From: a virus
DNA: 24,700 bases
Virus record (IMG/VR): IMGVR_UViG_3300049491_000613
Location: 1-24,700 of that record
Strand: one strand, 5' to 3'
The position numbers and the translations under genes were made by a program. Each line of letters opens with the position of its first letter. Position 1 is the first letter of the stretch. Under the pieces are notes generated by a model. That model saw only the letters and a program-made list of their open reading frames with translations, was not told the DNA's origin and did not search any database. This document shows positions 1 through 6,705 of the stretch, piece after piece.

Positions 1-91
1 CGATAGAGGACTGAAATGCGTTCTGGGCTGCTATCTCGAGATTGCTTGCACTTCGTGTAGGACACATCCTCGAGCGATAGAGGACTGAAAT
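1..91 (+). CRISPR. Possible end of a CRISPR array (two repeat 3' ends, 74-bp unit)
   Basis: A 17-bp sequence ending in GGACTGAAAT is at 1-17 and again exactly at 75-91, a unit of 74 bp that would fit a repeat and a spacer of about 37 nt each. Upstream of the second copy, TCCTC at 68-72 can pair with GAGGA at 80-84. The ending resembles the GAGGATTGAAAC end of Thermus-type CRISPR repeats as I remember them. There is no third copy to the right, so this would be the distal end of an array continuing to the left. Against this, an open minus-strand reading frame passes through the region, and only one complete unit is visible. It may be a plain direct repeat. Confidence 0.35.
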
Positions 92-272
92 TTGAGTACC
101 GTGTGTCGCGTAGCAGGTAATCACTCATTCGAGCGTGACAAACAAAAACGGCGTTTTCTCCTGCTAGTTTTGCGATTTCGTACTTTCGTAGGTTAGGGTT
201 TTGTTTGATTAAATCCAGCACGTGATTACGTCGTTCAATCCAGGTTTTACGCTGCTCGGTTTGAAGGGTCAT
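1..272 (-). CDS. Partial hypothetical protein, HTH-like N-terminus
   Basis: An open frame of 90 codons starts at ATG 272 and runs off the left edge. The start is supported by a 4-bp ATGA overlap with the stop of the methyltransferase gene and a G-rich ribosome site (GGGGGGTG) just upstream. The first 55 residues are basic, with a stretch resembling a helix-turn-helix (LDLIKQNPNLRKYEIAKLAG), so a small DNA-binding protein is possible. The reading continues through the CRISPR-like repeat at 1-91 in two different frames, so the distal residues may not be conserved protein. Function unknown; the C-terminus is outside the window. Confidence 0.55.
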   Translation of the reverse strand, partial: MTLQTEQRKTWIERRNHVLDLIKQNPNLRKYEIAKLAGENAVFVCHARMSDYLLRDTRYSNFSPLSLEDVSYTKCKQSRDSSPERISVLY

Positions 273-1162
273 GATGCACCCCCCAAAATGGTTTGCATAA
301 TGCCTTTAGCAAATCGTGGCGGTATAGCATTACCAATCAGCGTGTACTGATGAGTTTTGGGCAAATGCTTAATCGGCTCGAGTGGCACACCTTGGAGGTC
401 GACACACTCGAGAATTGACCGCCCAGTAAAATTGACCTTACGCGTTGCTGGATTTGTGCTTGTATGCCCCGTATGTTCGCTTGCTGTTGGTGCTCGAGAC
501 CATTTCGTTTCCCTGCTCCGCCCTTGATCGCGGTTGGCAAGCTTTCGAGCTTTTCGCTTTTCCTCAGAATCCCACAAACCCGCGACTAGGGTATCAGACG
601 GGAAAGGCTCGAGATTCATGCCAGATGGTTCATGGGATTCTGGTACGTCTGCCATCGGTCCAAACAACGTCCAAGGTGCATTGATCGTGATGATGACTCG
701 CCGACGCAATTGAGCCACACCGAACCACCACGCGGGAATCAAATTGATGTCGCACGTCAAACCTAATTTCTTGCACGCGCTACGCAGTTCCTCAAGTTCA
801 GCTTTGCCATCGGATTCAACGGCAAGCCCTGGCACGTTCTCGAGTACCGCAAATTTTGCAAACTGAACTTGATGCGCGAAATGGGCAAGGCTGTAATAAC
901 TCGAGTGTGATTTACCACGTCTGACACGGTTTGCTGTGCTCCAAGGTTGGCAAGGCAACGATGCCCAAACAATCCGTCCTTTTAATTCTTCGGGTTCAAT
1001 GGTTTTCACATCCCGAAGTTCACACGGAACACCAGGATGCCAGCGTTTATGAGCGTCTACGGCAATCTGCCAATTATCAAAAGATTTTTCAATCTCGAGT
1101 CCAGCCGCAATAATGCCAGCACTCGCCCCACCGTACCCACAGCACAATTCAATGACTTTCAT
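269..1162 (-). CDS. C5-cytosine DNA methyltransferase
   Basis: A 297-aa Dcm-type enzyme that would transfer a methyl group from S-adenosylmethionine to carbon 5 of cytosine in a specific DNA site. The ordered motifs are present: I, ELCCGYGG near residue 5 (cofactor binding); IV, PCQPWS at 70-75 with the catalytic Cys71; VI, ENVPG at 108-112; VIII, QLRRR at 151-155; X, IGNAIPP at 276-282. The target-recognition part between VIII and X is short (about 90 residues), so the protein lies at the small end of the family. No restriction nuclease is adjacent, so it is an orphan phage methylase, probably protecting phage DNA or marking it. It is the next-to-last gene visible in the early operon, with ATGA overlaps at both ends. 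Site specificity cannot be read from the sequence. Confidence 0.93.
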   Translation of the reverse strand: MKVIELCCGYGGASAGIIAAGLEIEKSFDNWQIAVDAHKRWHPGVPCELRDVKTIEPEELKGRIVWASLPCQPWSTANRVRRGKSHSSYYSLAHFAHQVQFAKFAVLENVPGLAVESDGKAELEELRSACKKLGLTCDINLIPAWWFGVAQLRRRVIITINAPWTLFGPMADVPESHEPSGMNLEPFPSDTLVAGLWDSEEKRKARKLANRDQGRSRETKWSRAPTASEHTGHTSTNPATRKVNFTGRSILECVDLQGVPLEPIKHLPKTHQYTLIGNAIPPRFAKGIMQTILGGAS

Positions 1163-1341
1163 CCCGCACCATTCCGTACTGCACGGAAAGCATTTTCCAA
1201 CGCATCCCGCTCTTCTGCTATCCGCTCGAGATCAATAGCACACCCCTCGAGACGTGCTTCGAGTTGCACGATACGTTCCTCAAGTTCAGCGCGGGTCATG
1301 CTGGCTAGGTGCTCGGTTTTTAGTTTGGTAAGAGTAATCAT
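1159..1341 (-). CDS. Small coiled-coil protein, 60 aa
   Basis: Starts at ATG 1341, overlapping the previous stop as ATGA, with GAGGT 7 nt upstream; its own stop overlaps the methyltransferase start. From about residue 18 it is a run of charged heptads (RAELEERIVQLEARLEG...), predicted as a continuous coiled coil, so it probably dimerises or binds a partner helix. No known family recognised. Its position directly before the methyltransferase suggests coupled translation, but no functional link is shown. Confidence 0.7.
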   Translation of the reverse strand: MITLTKLKTEHLASMTRAELEERIVQLEARLEGCAIDLERIAEERDALENAFRAVRNGAG

Positions 1342-1676
1342 TTCAATACCTCGTATTCACCCTCGAGACACGATGCAATCCAACCAAGTGGCGTTTTACG
1401 AACACCAATGTTCGACCACGTTTCTAAATCTTCGTCGGTCATGGACTCGTCTATTACACCCCAACCATTGCCAGTGCTGCATTTTTCAGGCTCGAGTAGC
1501 ACTTCGATTTCATTTTCAGCTTGGTCTGCTGTTCGAGGGAGGATTCTCCCAACACATTCAAGATATTCGGTGTCAAACCCTGAGGGGTCTTGAGGGAAGT
1601 TTAAATAGAATTTAACGCGGTTGCGTGGTGGTCTTGGGGTTGCTTGTGATTTGCCAAAGAGATTTAGTTCAATCAT
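1338..1676 (-). CDS. Hypothetical protein, 112 aa
   Basis: Acidic small protein in the ATGA-coupled early operon (overlaps at 1673-1676 and 1338-1341). The N-terminal 20 residues are basic and Pro-rich (ATPRPPRNRVKFYLN), and the rest is acidic with several Trp and Cys. No domain recognised. The size and neighbours fit an accessory early phage gene. Confidence 0.7.
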   Translation of the reverse strand: MIELNLFGKSQATPRPPRNRVKFYLNFPQDPSGFDTEYLECVGRILPRTADQAENEIEVLLEPEKCSTGNGWGVIDESMTDEDLETWSNIGVRKTPLGWIASCLEGEYEVLK

Positions 1677-2044
1677 GATGCACCTCGAGCTTTCACGAAA
1701 TCACGAATTCTTTGAATCACATCAGCTTTTGTTACGGGTGAACGATAAGCAGTTTTATTAAACAAGTTATACGATTCGCCGCGTTTCAAATTGAAGAGAA
1801 CATCTACAGCTTGCCAATCCGATGAAAACCATCTCGGATGCGGGTAACCTAAATCTGGTCGCCCCTGACTATTGAGCTTGAACCCTCGAACGTTAAACAC
1901 TTCAATTTGTCCCGCCCAACCAACAGCACAACACACAGAACCGCACTTCCATTCAGAAAGATCAAAGTTTTCATCTTGAACTTTCTTCTCGAGAAAATCT
2001 GCAAGGGTCAGTAAATCCTTATTGCTTTGTTCAAGGACGGTCAT
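1673..2044 (-). CDS. Hypothetical phage protein with CGSVCCAVGWA motif, 123 aa
   Basis: I place the start at ATG 2044 (MTVLEQSNKD); the frame extends further up but would run through the upstream gene. AGGCGG lies about 9 nt before this ATG. The centre carries W-K-C-G-S-V-C-C-A-V-G-W-A, followed by a Pro/Trp-rich segment ending in a helix. Proteins with a W-x-CGTxACxxGWA-like motif recur as unknown phage early genes, which I recall only as a family resemblance. The start overlaps the upstream gene by 14 nt rather than by the usual 4. Function unknown. Confidence 0.7.
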   Translation of the reverse strand: MTVLEQSNKDLLTLADFLEKKVQDENFDLSEWKCGSVCCAVGWAGQIEVFNVRGFKLNSQGRPDLGYPHPRWFSSDWQAVDVLFNLKRGESYNLFNKTAYRSPVTKADVIQRIRDFVKARGAS

Positions 2045-2243
2045 GATACACCGCCTGTTTATGAATTTCCCAAGCTCGAGCAAGCGGCGCAGAAATAATG
2101 CTGCCATGTTTTTCAATCAACTTTAAGCTCCATACTGTCGTCCATCGCGTTACATCCTGCCGCCAACCTGCTTTATATAGTGCGTCTCGAGCTTGTTTTC
2201 TTGAGATTGGCACACCGAAATCGTTCGTTAATGGCTGTTTCAT
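2031..2243 (-). CDS. Hypothetical protein, 70 aa
   Basis: Start chosen at ATG 2243 (MKQPLTNDFG), which overlaps the stop of the upstream membrane protein as ATGA and has GGGAGGAAC just before it. The sequence contains ISRKQARDALYKAGWRQ, which could be a short helix-turn-helix or a helical hairpin; the rest is basic with several Trp. It ends 14 nt inside the following gene. No family recognised. Confidence 0.65.
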   Translation of the reverse strand: MKQPLTNDFGVPISRKQARDALYKAGWRQDVTRWTTVWSLKLIEKHGSIISAPLARAWEIHKQAVYHDRP

Positions 2244-2416
2244 TGTTCCTCCCAAAATGCTTCTACTTCCGCTTGTGCGGGTCGTGAAGGTGGTTCACAA
2301 ATGAATGGCGGGTTTCGTTCCTCGAGTCTGCTTTCATGACTGCTTACGCTCATTACAGCCATGAGTAGAATGCCAAGACTTGAACCGACGAACAAACCAA
2401 CAATGAAAGCAATCAT
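2240..2416 (-). CDS. Small single-pass membrane protein, 58 aa
   Basis: Start at ATG 2416 (MIAFIVGLFV), which gives the ATGA overlap with the upstream gene; an in-frame ATG at 2425 is less likely. Residues 1-24 form one strongly hydrophobic transmembrane helix with small-residue Gly/Ser spacing, followed by a charged, Pro- and Glu-rich tail of about 33 residues. It probably sits in the host inner membrane with a short soluble tail. Small early membrane proteins in phages can act in superinfection exclusion or host takeover, but nothing here shows which. Confidence 0.65.
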   Translation of the reverse strand: MIAFIVGLFVGSSLGILLMAVMSVSSHESRLEERNPPFICEPPSRPAQAEVEAFWEEQ

Positions 2417-2733
2417 GCGCCCCACTCAAACCCTTTGGACAAACGACTTGGTTTTGATGATGTAAACAACGCCCATGCTTGTCGCTTTTCGAGTTCTGTG
2501 ATTTCAGGCTGACGACCTTCTTTAATTTCAGTCCGCATGGCTTCAACCATGCCCAAAAAAGCTTCTCTGGTGATGATAGGTTCTTGCAAAAAAGCATTAA
2601 AATTAATACCTGCAATCAATTGAGAAATCGTTTCACCTGTTTGAATTTCGGCAATTAACAGCATTCTCGCAATTTGTCCACCGTTTAACTTTAAATTCAA
2701 AATATTCTTAGGGCTAAATTCAAATTCGTTCAT
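2413..2733 (-). CDS. Hypothetical protein, 106 aa
   Basis: The frame is open further upstream, but the start is ATG 2733 (MNEFEFSPKN): GGAGGT lies 9 nt before it and it overlaps the upstream stop as ATGA. The protein reads as a mostly helical small domain (GGQIARMLLIAEIQTGETISQ) with an acidic middle and basic C-terminus. No known family recognised. Confidence 0.7.
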   Translation of the reverse strand: MNEFEFSPKNILNLKLNGGQIARMLLIAEIQTGETISQLIAGINFNAFLQEPIITREAFLGMVEAMRTEIKEGRQPEITELEKRQAWALFTSSKPSRLSKGFEWGA

Positions 2734-3335
2734 GCTACGACCTCCGATGCTTCCAACAACTGTCTGAGATTCTCTGGTGTACTCTCGAGCAACACCACCG
2801 CTAACCGCTCGAGGGTTTGAACTGGGGTGAAACCAAGTGTGGTAGCTCGAGTTAACCCACGATTGATAAGGTCTTCGACGTGTTTGTCTTTGCAAGCAAT
2901 TTGCAGTAAAGTCAATTGTTTACTGTTCCCAACACGTGATTTTTCGTAACTGGCTCGAGTTGGGGTCAAAGCGTATTTCTCAAGAGCTTCAAACACTGGC
3001 GTTCCCCGTTCGACTTCTCGAGCCGCTTGATACACGACCTCGAAGGCTTTGATGCCAGTCTCGAGGATTGCATCAATCCCAACATTGATAATCAAGTGCT
3101 TCCCAACGGTTAAGCGTTTACTGGTTTGGGTGCTACTCGCACCGAGTTGGTCAGCGCAAAACATGGTTAAACCTCCTGCGCTTTGCACGGCGGGACGGTA
3201 CTCCCAACTGGCTGTTATTTCTGCCAGTCGTAACGAATTCTCGAATATTGATCCGTCAATCTGGAGTGCTTCTTGCACCTCGAGCGCGGTTGTTTCGTCT
3301 AGGTTCTCGGTTTTCCCCGAGGAAATTTTTGTCAT
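2730..3335 (-). CDS. Hypothetical protein, 201 aa
   Basis: Mid-size soluble protein, helical throughout, with no motif I recognise. Start at ATG 3335, coupled by ATGA to a 46-aa gene upstream; GAGGACGGTG precedes it. The N-terminal third is acidic and Thr/Glu-rich; the middle (KAFEVVYQAAREVERG) and the C-terminal third (LLESTPENLRQLLEASEVV) look like amphipathic helices. Being the second gene after dnaB, it may take part in replication or host takeover, but that is context only. Confidence 0.7.
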   Translation of the reverse strand: MTKISSGKTENLDETTALEVQEALQIDGSIFENSLRLAEITASWEYRPAVQSAGGLTMFCADQLGASSTQTSKRLTVGKHLIINVGIDAILETGIKAFEVVYQAAREVERGTPVFEALEKYALTPTRASYEKSRVGNSKQLTLLQIACKDKHVEDLINRGLTRATTLGFTPVQTLERLAVVLLESTPENLRQLLEASEVVA

Positions 3336-3472
3336 GGTTCACCGTCCTCTTTGCACATTTCGATCACGTTTAAATCTGTTTGTAGCTCGAGAAATGCTTC
3401 TAAAAAACAATCATCCACATCTGGTAAATCCCTGAATTCTTGTTCAAGCTCGAGAATCTGATTTGTACTCAT
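3332..3472 (-). CDS. Small acidic protein, 46 aa
   Basis: Short gene between dnaB and the 201-aa gene. ATG 3472 overlaps the dnaB stop as ATGA with GGGAGGCG just before it, and its own stop overlaps the next start as ATGA. The product is strongly acidic and Leu-rich (for example QILELEQEFRDLPDVDDC), likely a helical hairpin. Tiny acidic phage proteins beside replication genes can be DNA mimics or helicase modulators; this is only a possibility. Confidence 0.65.
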   Translation of the reverse strand: MSTNQILELEQEFRDLPDVDDCFLEAFLELQTDLNVIEMCKEDGEP

Positions 3473-4767
3473 TCACGCCTCCCGTTTGAAAATTGTTGGT
3501 ATGCACCGTACCAACTGAGTTTCACGACTCCTGTTTGTCCAGCACGGCATTTAGCGATGTCCCATTCGGCTGTTTTGTCCGATTCGTCTTTGCTGTAATA
3601 CCCGTCACGGTAGTAGAAAATAACGGTATCTGCGTCTTGTTCGATGCTGCCTGAACCTCGAAGATCACCAAGGTTGGGGCGTTTGTCTGAGCGTTTTTCA
3701 ACATCTCGGTTGAGTTGACTTACCAAAAAAATAGGGATATTCAACGTGCCAGATAAATCTTTTAATGTTTGAGTCATGTACCCAAACTCGAGATTCTCAC
3801 TCAGTCCGTTTTTACGCCATTTCACACGCTGTAAGTAGTCAACGACCAGGAATCCGAATGGTTCACGTCGGTATTGACGGTTTGCGGTTTGCACAATTTC
3901 ATCAATGGTTAAACCGCGTTGGTCAAAAACGAAGACTGGTATGTCTGGTAGTGCATTAACACGCTCGAGATGCTGGGGTGATAGTTTCCCAAACCGTACC
4001 TGGTCGTATAGCACTTTTGCACGGCATGATACTGCCCGTTGGAGTAATTCGGTTTGTTGCATCTCGAGACTGAAAAATGCTGTGGTTATGCCATTTGTGG
4101 CAGCATGAATAGCGGTTTGTAATGCTGCCACGCTTTTACCCATGCCTGGTCTGCCAGCACCTACGATCAATTGTCCTGGTTCAAACCCACCATGTACCCG
4201 ATCAAAATCTTCAATCCCAGTAAAAACAATGCTTTTTACCTTCTTGCCCTTCCCTCGAGCTACGTTCTCGTTATACCGCTCTGAGAACCCGTCCATGAGT
4301 TTTGATACGGATTTGTGTTTGCTCGAGGTTTTAACGGCATTCAGGGCTACGCTGGCGGCATTCAGGGCTTCGGTCGGGTCGGTATGTTCATGGCTGGCGT
4401 GAATAATTTGTTCTCCAGCCTTACTGATTGCCCGTAAGCTTGACTTGTCTTTCACCGTTTGAGCGTAGTGTCTTGCGTACAATGAAATCATGGTTTCACG
4501 TTGAAGCCCAACCAAGTACGTGATTCCACCAATACTCTCGAGCTTCTCTTCATCTCGTAGGCTGATGATGAGTAAATCTGTGTCCAGTGGTTGCCCTTTG
4601 GCATGTAAAGACTCTAGGTGCTGCCAAATAATCCGATGCCGATCCGAGAAAAAATCTTGTGCCGTAAGGATTTCTCGAGCATCTAAAAATGCTTCAATGT
4701 CAATCAAAGCACTACAAATCACGTTCATTTCTGCTTCCATCGCGGTGTGAGATTCAGGAATGGTCAT
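3469..4767 (-). CDS. dnaB: Replicative DNA helicase, DnaB family
   Basis: A 432-aa hexameric 5'-3' helicase that would unwind the fork for phage replication. The N-terminal all-helical domain (about residues 1-110) and linker are followed by the RecA-like motor: Walker A GAGRPGMGKS at 203-212, Walker B FLVVDYLQ at 306-313, sensor-type SQLNR at 350-354, and the R-x-P-x-L-x-D-L-R-x-S-G-S-I-E-Q motif at 363-377. The length is normal for a complete DnaB. It follows the initiator gene with a TGATG overlap, the usual phage order of initiator then helicase, so the phage probably loads its own helicase instead of the host's. Confidence 0.95.
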   Translation of the reverse strand: MTIPESHTAMEAEMNVICSALIDIEAFLDAREILTAQDFFSDRHRIIWQHLESLHAKGQPLDTDLLIISLRDEEKLESIGGITYLVGLQRETMISLYARHYAQTVKDKSSLRAISKAGEQIIHASHEHTDPTEALNAASVALNAVKTSSKHKSVSKLMDGFSERYNENVARGKGKKVKSIVFTGIEDFDRVHGGFEPGQLIVGAGRPGMGKSVAALQTAIHAATNGITTAFFSLEMQQTELLQRAVSCRAKVLYDQVRFGKLSPQHLERVNALPDIPVFVFDQRGLTIDEIVQTANRQYRREPFGFLVVDYLQRVKWRKNGLSENLEFGYMTQTLKDLSGTLNIPIFLVSQLNRDVEKRSDKRPNLGDLRGSGSIEQDADTVIFYYRDGYYSKDESDKTAEWDIAKCRAGQTGVVKLSWYGAYQQFSNGRRE

Positions 4768-5573
4768 CAGTCATCTCCAATGATTGGTTTTAATTCATTC
4801 CGAATTCGTACTGGTTCAATTTGGGTGTGAGGTTGCTTACTTGGGAAAACACCTGACCAACTTCCGTTGATAGATTTTTCCAAACAAGCGATAGGGTCAG
4901 AATCAGCAAGTAAAACCTTGAACTGTTTTCGGTCTGAAAAAATCGAACAAGGTTTTTTTAGTTCTTTAGTTCGGAATTCATTCCATTCAATCCAAGCTTG
5001 TTCAAATCCTTGAATCTTCAAAAGCTTTTCAGGTATCTCGAGTCTCTCTTTTGAAGATTTTTTAACTTTTGAAGATTTTTTAACTGTATGTGTATTTGTA
5101 AGTGTAACTGCTTCCTTATATACATCAGCGCCTTTTCTGTAGCCCTGCATTAGCGCCTTTTCCTGCTGTTGCATTAGCGCCAAACCTGCATCATGGGTTA
5201 GCGCCTTTTGTGCATACTGGTCAAGCGCTTTTTGAACATGAATTTCAAAAACTATGTAATCCAACCGATACCACAAAGTTCGATCTCGAGTGTCATCACA
5301 TAATGGTTCAGCAATTACAACACCCGATTTCCTAAGTTCATTTAAAGCATCCCAAATGGTTCGTTCATTCATGAACCAGAATTTTTCACCCCATTCGGCT
5401 CGAGTGTTGTAAACCCACGCAAAACCATTTTTAAAATTCTGGGTTTTACGTTCGTTGATCCCACACCACCAGTGAATCTCTTGAAGGACGACAGCGTTTG
5501 TCCAACCAAATACAAATACGAGGGATGGTTGCACGATCAATGGCTGTTCATCCAAAAGGTATCTCATGGTCAT
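4767..5573 (-). CDS. Phage replication initiator, winged-helix (O/DnaD-like)
   Basis: A 268-aa origin-binding and helicase-loading type protein. The start is ATG 5573 ([10 protein letters not shown]), coupled by ATGA to the upstream gene with GGGGGG about 10 nt before; the same frame is open far upstream only because it runs through the repeat array. Residues 15-105 form the typical N-terminal winged-helix domain of phage replication proteins ([35 protein letters not shown]). Next comes a region of 8-aa KAL repeats coded by iterons (about 115-150), a Lys/Ser linker coded by an 18-bp tandem repeat, and a C-terminal helical domain ([26 protein letters not shown]) of the kind that binds the helicase in DnaD-type proteins. 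It is directly followed by dnaB. The gene contains its own putative origin. Confidence 0.85.
   Translation of the reverse strand: MTMRYLLDEQPLIVQPSLVFVFGWTNAVVLQEIHWWCGINERKTQNFKNGFAWVYNTRAEWGEKFWFMNERTIWDALNELRKSGVVIAEPLCDDTRDRTLWYRLDYIVFEIHVQKALDQYAQKALTHDAGLALMQQQEKALMQGYRKGADVYKEAVTLTNTHTVKKSSKVKKSSKERLEIPEKLLKIQGFEQAWIEWNEFRTKELKKPCSIFSDRKQFKVLLADSDPIACLEKSINGSWSGVFPSKQPHTQIEPVRIRNELKPIIGDD
5049..5234 (-). other. Putative replication origin: five iterons plus AT-rich tract
   Basis: Inside the initiator gene the core GGCGCT (one copy AGCGCT) recurs five times; on the plus strand AGCGC starts at 5127, 5152, 5176, 5200 and 5224, spacings of 25, 24, 24 and 24 bp. The fuller minus-strand consensus is about AAAAGGCGCTAATGCA. 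Directly beyond, at 5049-5125, lies a very AT-rich stretch with an 18-bp perfect tandem repeat (5049-5066 and 5067-5084). Iterons followed by an AT-rich unwinding region within the initiator gene is the lambda O/ori design, in the same order relative to transcription. The 25-bp step puts one iteron out of frame with the other four, so DNA sequence rather than protein seems to be kept. Confidence 0.7.
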
Positions 5574-6535
5574 TTGCTTGTTTCCCCCCGTCGTTCGGGG
5601 TAGGTGAGGCGAGCCATAAACAATTGACTTGCCGCATCCCATGCCGCATCCCTTGCCGCACCCCATGCCGCAGCCCTTGCTATTACCGCATCCCTTGCCG
5701 CATCCCTTGCCGCATCCCTTGCCGTAGCCCTTGCCGCATCCCTTGCCGCACTCCATGCCGCAGCCCACGCCGCATCCCTTACCGCATCCCTTGCCGCATC
5801 CCATGCCGTATCCCATGCCGTAGCCCATGCCGTAGCCCGTGCCGCATCCCTTGCCGCATCCCTTGCCGCATCCCATGCCGCATCCCTTGCCGCATCGCTT
5901 GCTATTGCCGTAGCACTTACCGCATCCCTTGCCGCACTCCATGCCGCAGCCCTTGCCGCAGCCTTTACCGCATCGCTTGCTATTGCCGTAGCCCATGCCG
6001 TAGCCCTTGCCGCATCCCTTGCCGCAGCCCACGCCGCATCCCATGCCGCATCGCTTGCCGCAGTCAATTGTTCATGGCTCGCCTCACCTACCGCGAACGC
6101 ACGACTTACGGCGATGCAATCTCGAGGGCGGCTATCGTCGGGTTTTTCTGTCTCAAAAATCGGTAGCACCATTTCAGCGCAATCACACGCAAAAAGTCTG
6201 GCAATACAGTTTACGGTGTTCGTGTCCGCAACAGTTCGTAGTGCCCAAATGGCATCGTCTAGACCATTTGATTCAAGAATTTGTAACAGGTTGATTGGTT
6301 GCTCATCCGCCCAATCCGTGCCCAAATTTTTGACCAATTTTTGATAACTTCCATCTTCGTCAACCTGCCCGCAAGCTTCAAACCTGCGTAACCGTCTCAA
6401 ATTTGTTTCGAGTACAACGGGTTGAATGTTTTGTTTTCCTAGGATTTCGGTTACACTAGCGTTCCAATCAGTCATAATTTGGGTCATTTTTGCCTCCAGT
6501 TTTTCTTTAGTGCGGTTCGGGGTAATATCACTCAT
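5570..6535 (-). CDS. Imm5-like protein with long Ala/Trp/Arg/Asp repeat domain
   Basis: A 321-aa protein. Residues about 85-155 (ALRTVADTN..., then [16 protein letters not shown], then D[19 protein letters not shown]) match what I know of the putative immunity protein Imm5 family of phages and toxin-immunity loci, where this segment leads into Ala-rich repeats. Here about 140 residues follow, made of irregular copies of AARDAAWDA, coded by a GC-rich 12-bp repeat. The array ends abruptly in [13 protein letters not shown], coded by an inverted copy of the DNA that codes [13 protein letters not shown] before the array. ATGA overlaps join it to the neighbours on both sides. The role is unknown; a helical repeat scaffold is likely. 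Base composition and the scarcity of CTCGAG set it apart from its neighbours, as for transferred DNA. Confidence 0.8.
   Translation of the reverse strand: MSDITPNRTKEKLEAKMTQIMTDWNASVTEILGKQNIQPVVLETNLRRLRRFEACGQVDEDGSYQKLVKNLGTDWADEQPINLLQILESNGLDDAIWALRTVADTNTVNCIARLFACDCAEMVLPIFETEKPDDSRPRDCIAVSRAFAVGEASHEQLTAASDAAWDAAWAAARDAARATAWATAIASDAVKAAARAAAWSAARDAVSATAIASDAARDAAWDAARDAARDAARATAWATAWDTAWDAARDAVRDAAWAAAWSAARDAARATARDAARDAARDAVIARAAAWGAARDAAWDAASQLFMARLTYPERRGETSK
5592..5629. repeat. 38-bp inverted repeat, left arm
   Basis: Matches the reverse complement of 6062-6099 at 36 of 38 positions (mismatches at 5598 and within CATaAAC/CATgAAC). It codes the C-terminal [13 protein letters not shown] of the Ala-repeat protein. 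Together with the right arm it brackets exactly 432 bp of repeat array. Confidence 0.9.
5630..6061. repeat. GC-rich 12-bp degenerate tandem array, 432 bp
   Basis: About 36 degenerate copies of a 12-bp unit (plus strand close to CCGCATCCCTTG). The unit length is a multiple of three and lacks stops, so several frames are open: minus strand AARDAAW-like (the gene product), minus strand Cys/Gly-rich, and plus strand RIPCRSPC-like. It contains no CTCGAG. Expansion, contraction and slippage are likely in such an array. Confidence 0.9.
6062..6099. repeat. 38-bp inverted repeat, right arm
   Basis: Inverted partner of 5592-5629. It codes [13 protein letters not shown], the natural end of the Imm5-like segment, so this arm is probably the original and the left arm the copy. 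Confidence 0.9.
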
Positions 6536-6705
6536 TCGCTTAATTCACCCCGTTCAAATGTGCTGTCAAGAAAAATCAATTGACGCAGTTCCTCAACCGC
6601 ATCAATTACATAAACTGCATAGGTTGCTGCATTGGCTGCATTGGCTGCATCAACCGCTTTGGCTACATTGGCTGTATAGGCTACATGGGCTTTAATGGTT
6701 GACAT
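6532..6705 (-). CDS. Small Ala-rich helical protein, 57 aa
   Basis: Start taken as ATG 6705 ([10 protein letters not shown]), overlapping the end of bet by 14 nt; the stop overlaps the next gene as ATGA. Residues 10-35 are Ala-rich ([16 protein letters not shown]), a weaker echo of the repeat domain in the next gene, ending in [14 protein letters not shown]. It may be a detached N-terminal or partner segment of that Ala-repeat family. Function unknown. Confidence 0.65.
   Translation of the reverse strand: MSTIKAHVAYTANVAKAVDAANAANAATYAVYVIDAVEELRQLIFLDSTFERGELSE

Noticed and set aside
1037-1615. Plus-strand 192-aa frame
   Set aside because: Antisense to three coupled minus-strand genes; Ser/Arg-rich shadow composition and no ribosome site.
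3469-4767. RecA/RadA or KaiC-like ATPase instead of DnaB
   Set aside because: The N-terminal helical domain, the DLRGSGSIEQDAD motif and the order after an initiator are specific for DnaB.
5574-6044. N-terminal Cys/Gly/Lys-rich extension of the replication initiator (open frame from 6044)
   Set aside because: It is the 12-bp array read in another frame; the ATGA overlap at 5573, the normal winged-helix start and the G-rich site favour MTMRYLL as start.
5498-6166. Plus-strand 222-aa frame rich in RIPC/CRSPC
   Set aside because: Antisense reading of the stop-free repeat array and its flanks, with no plus-strand ribosome site or operon. Kept only as support for the inversion idea.
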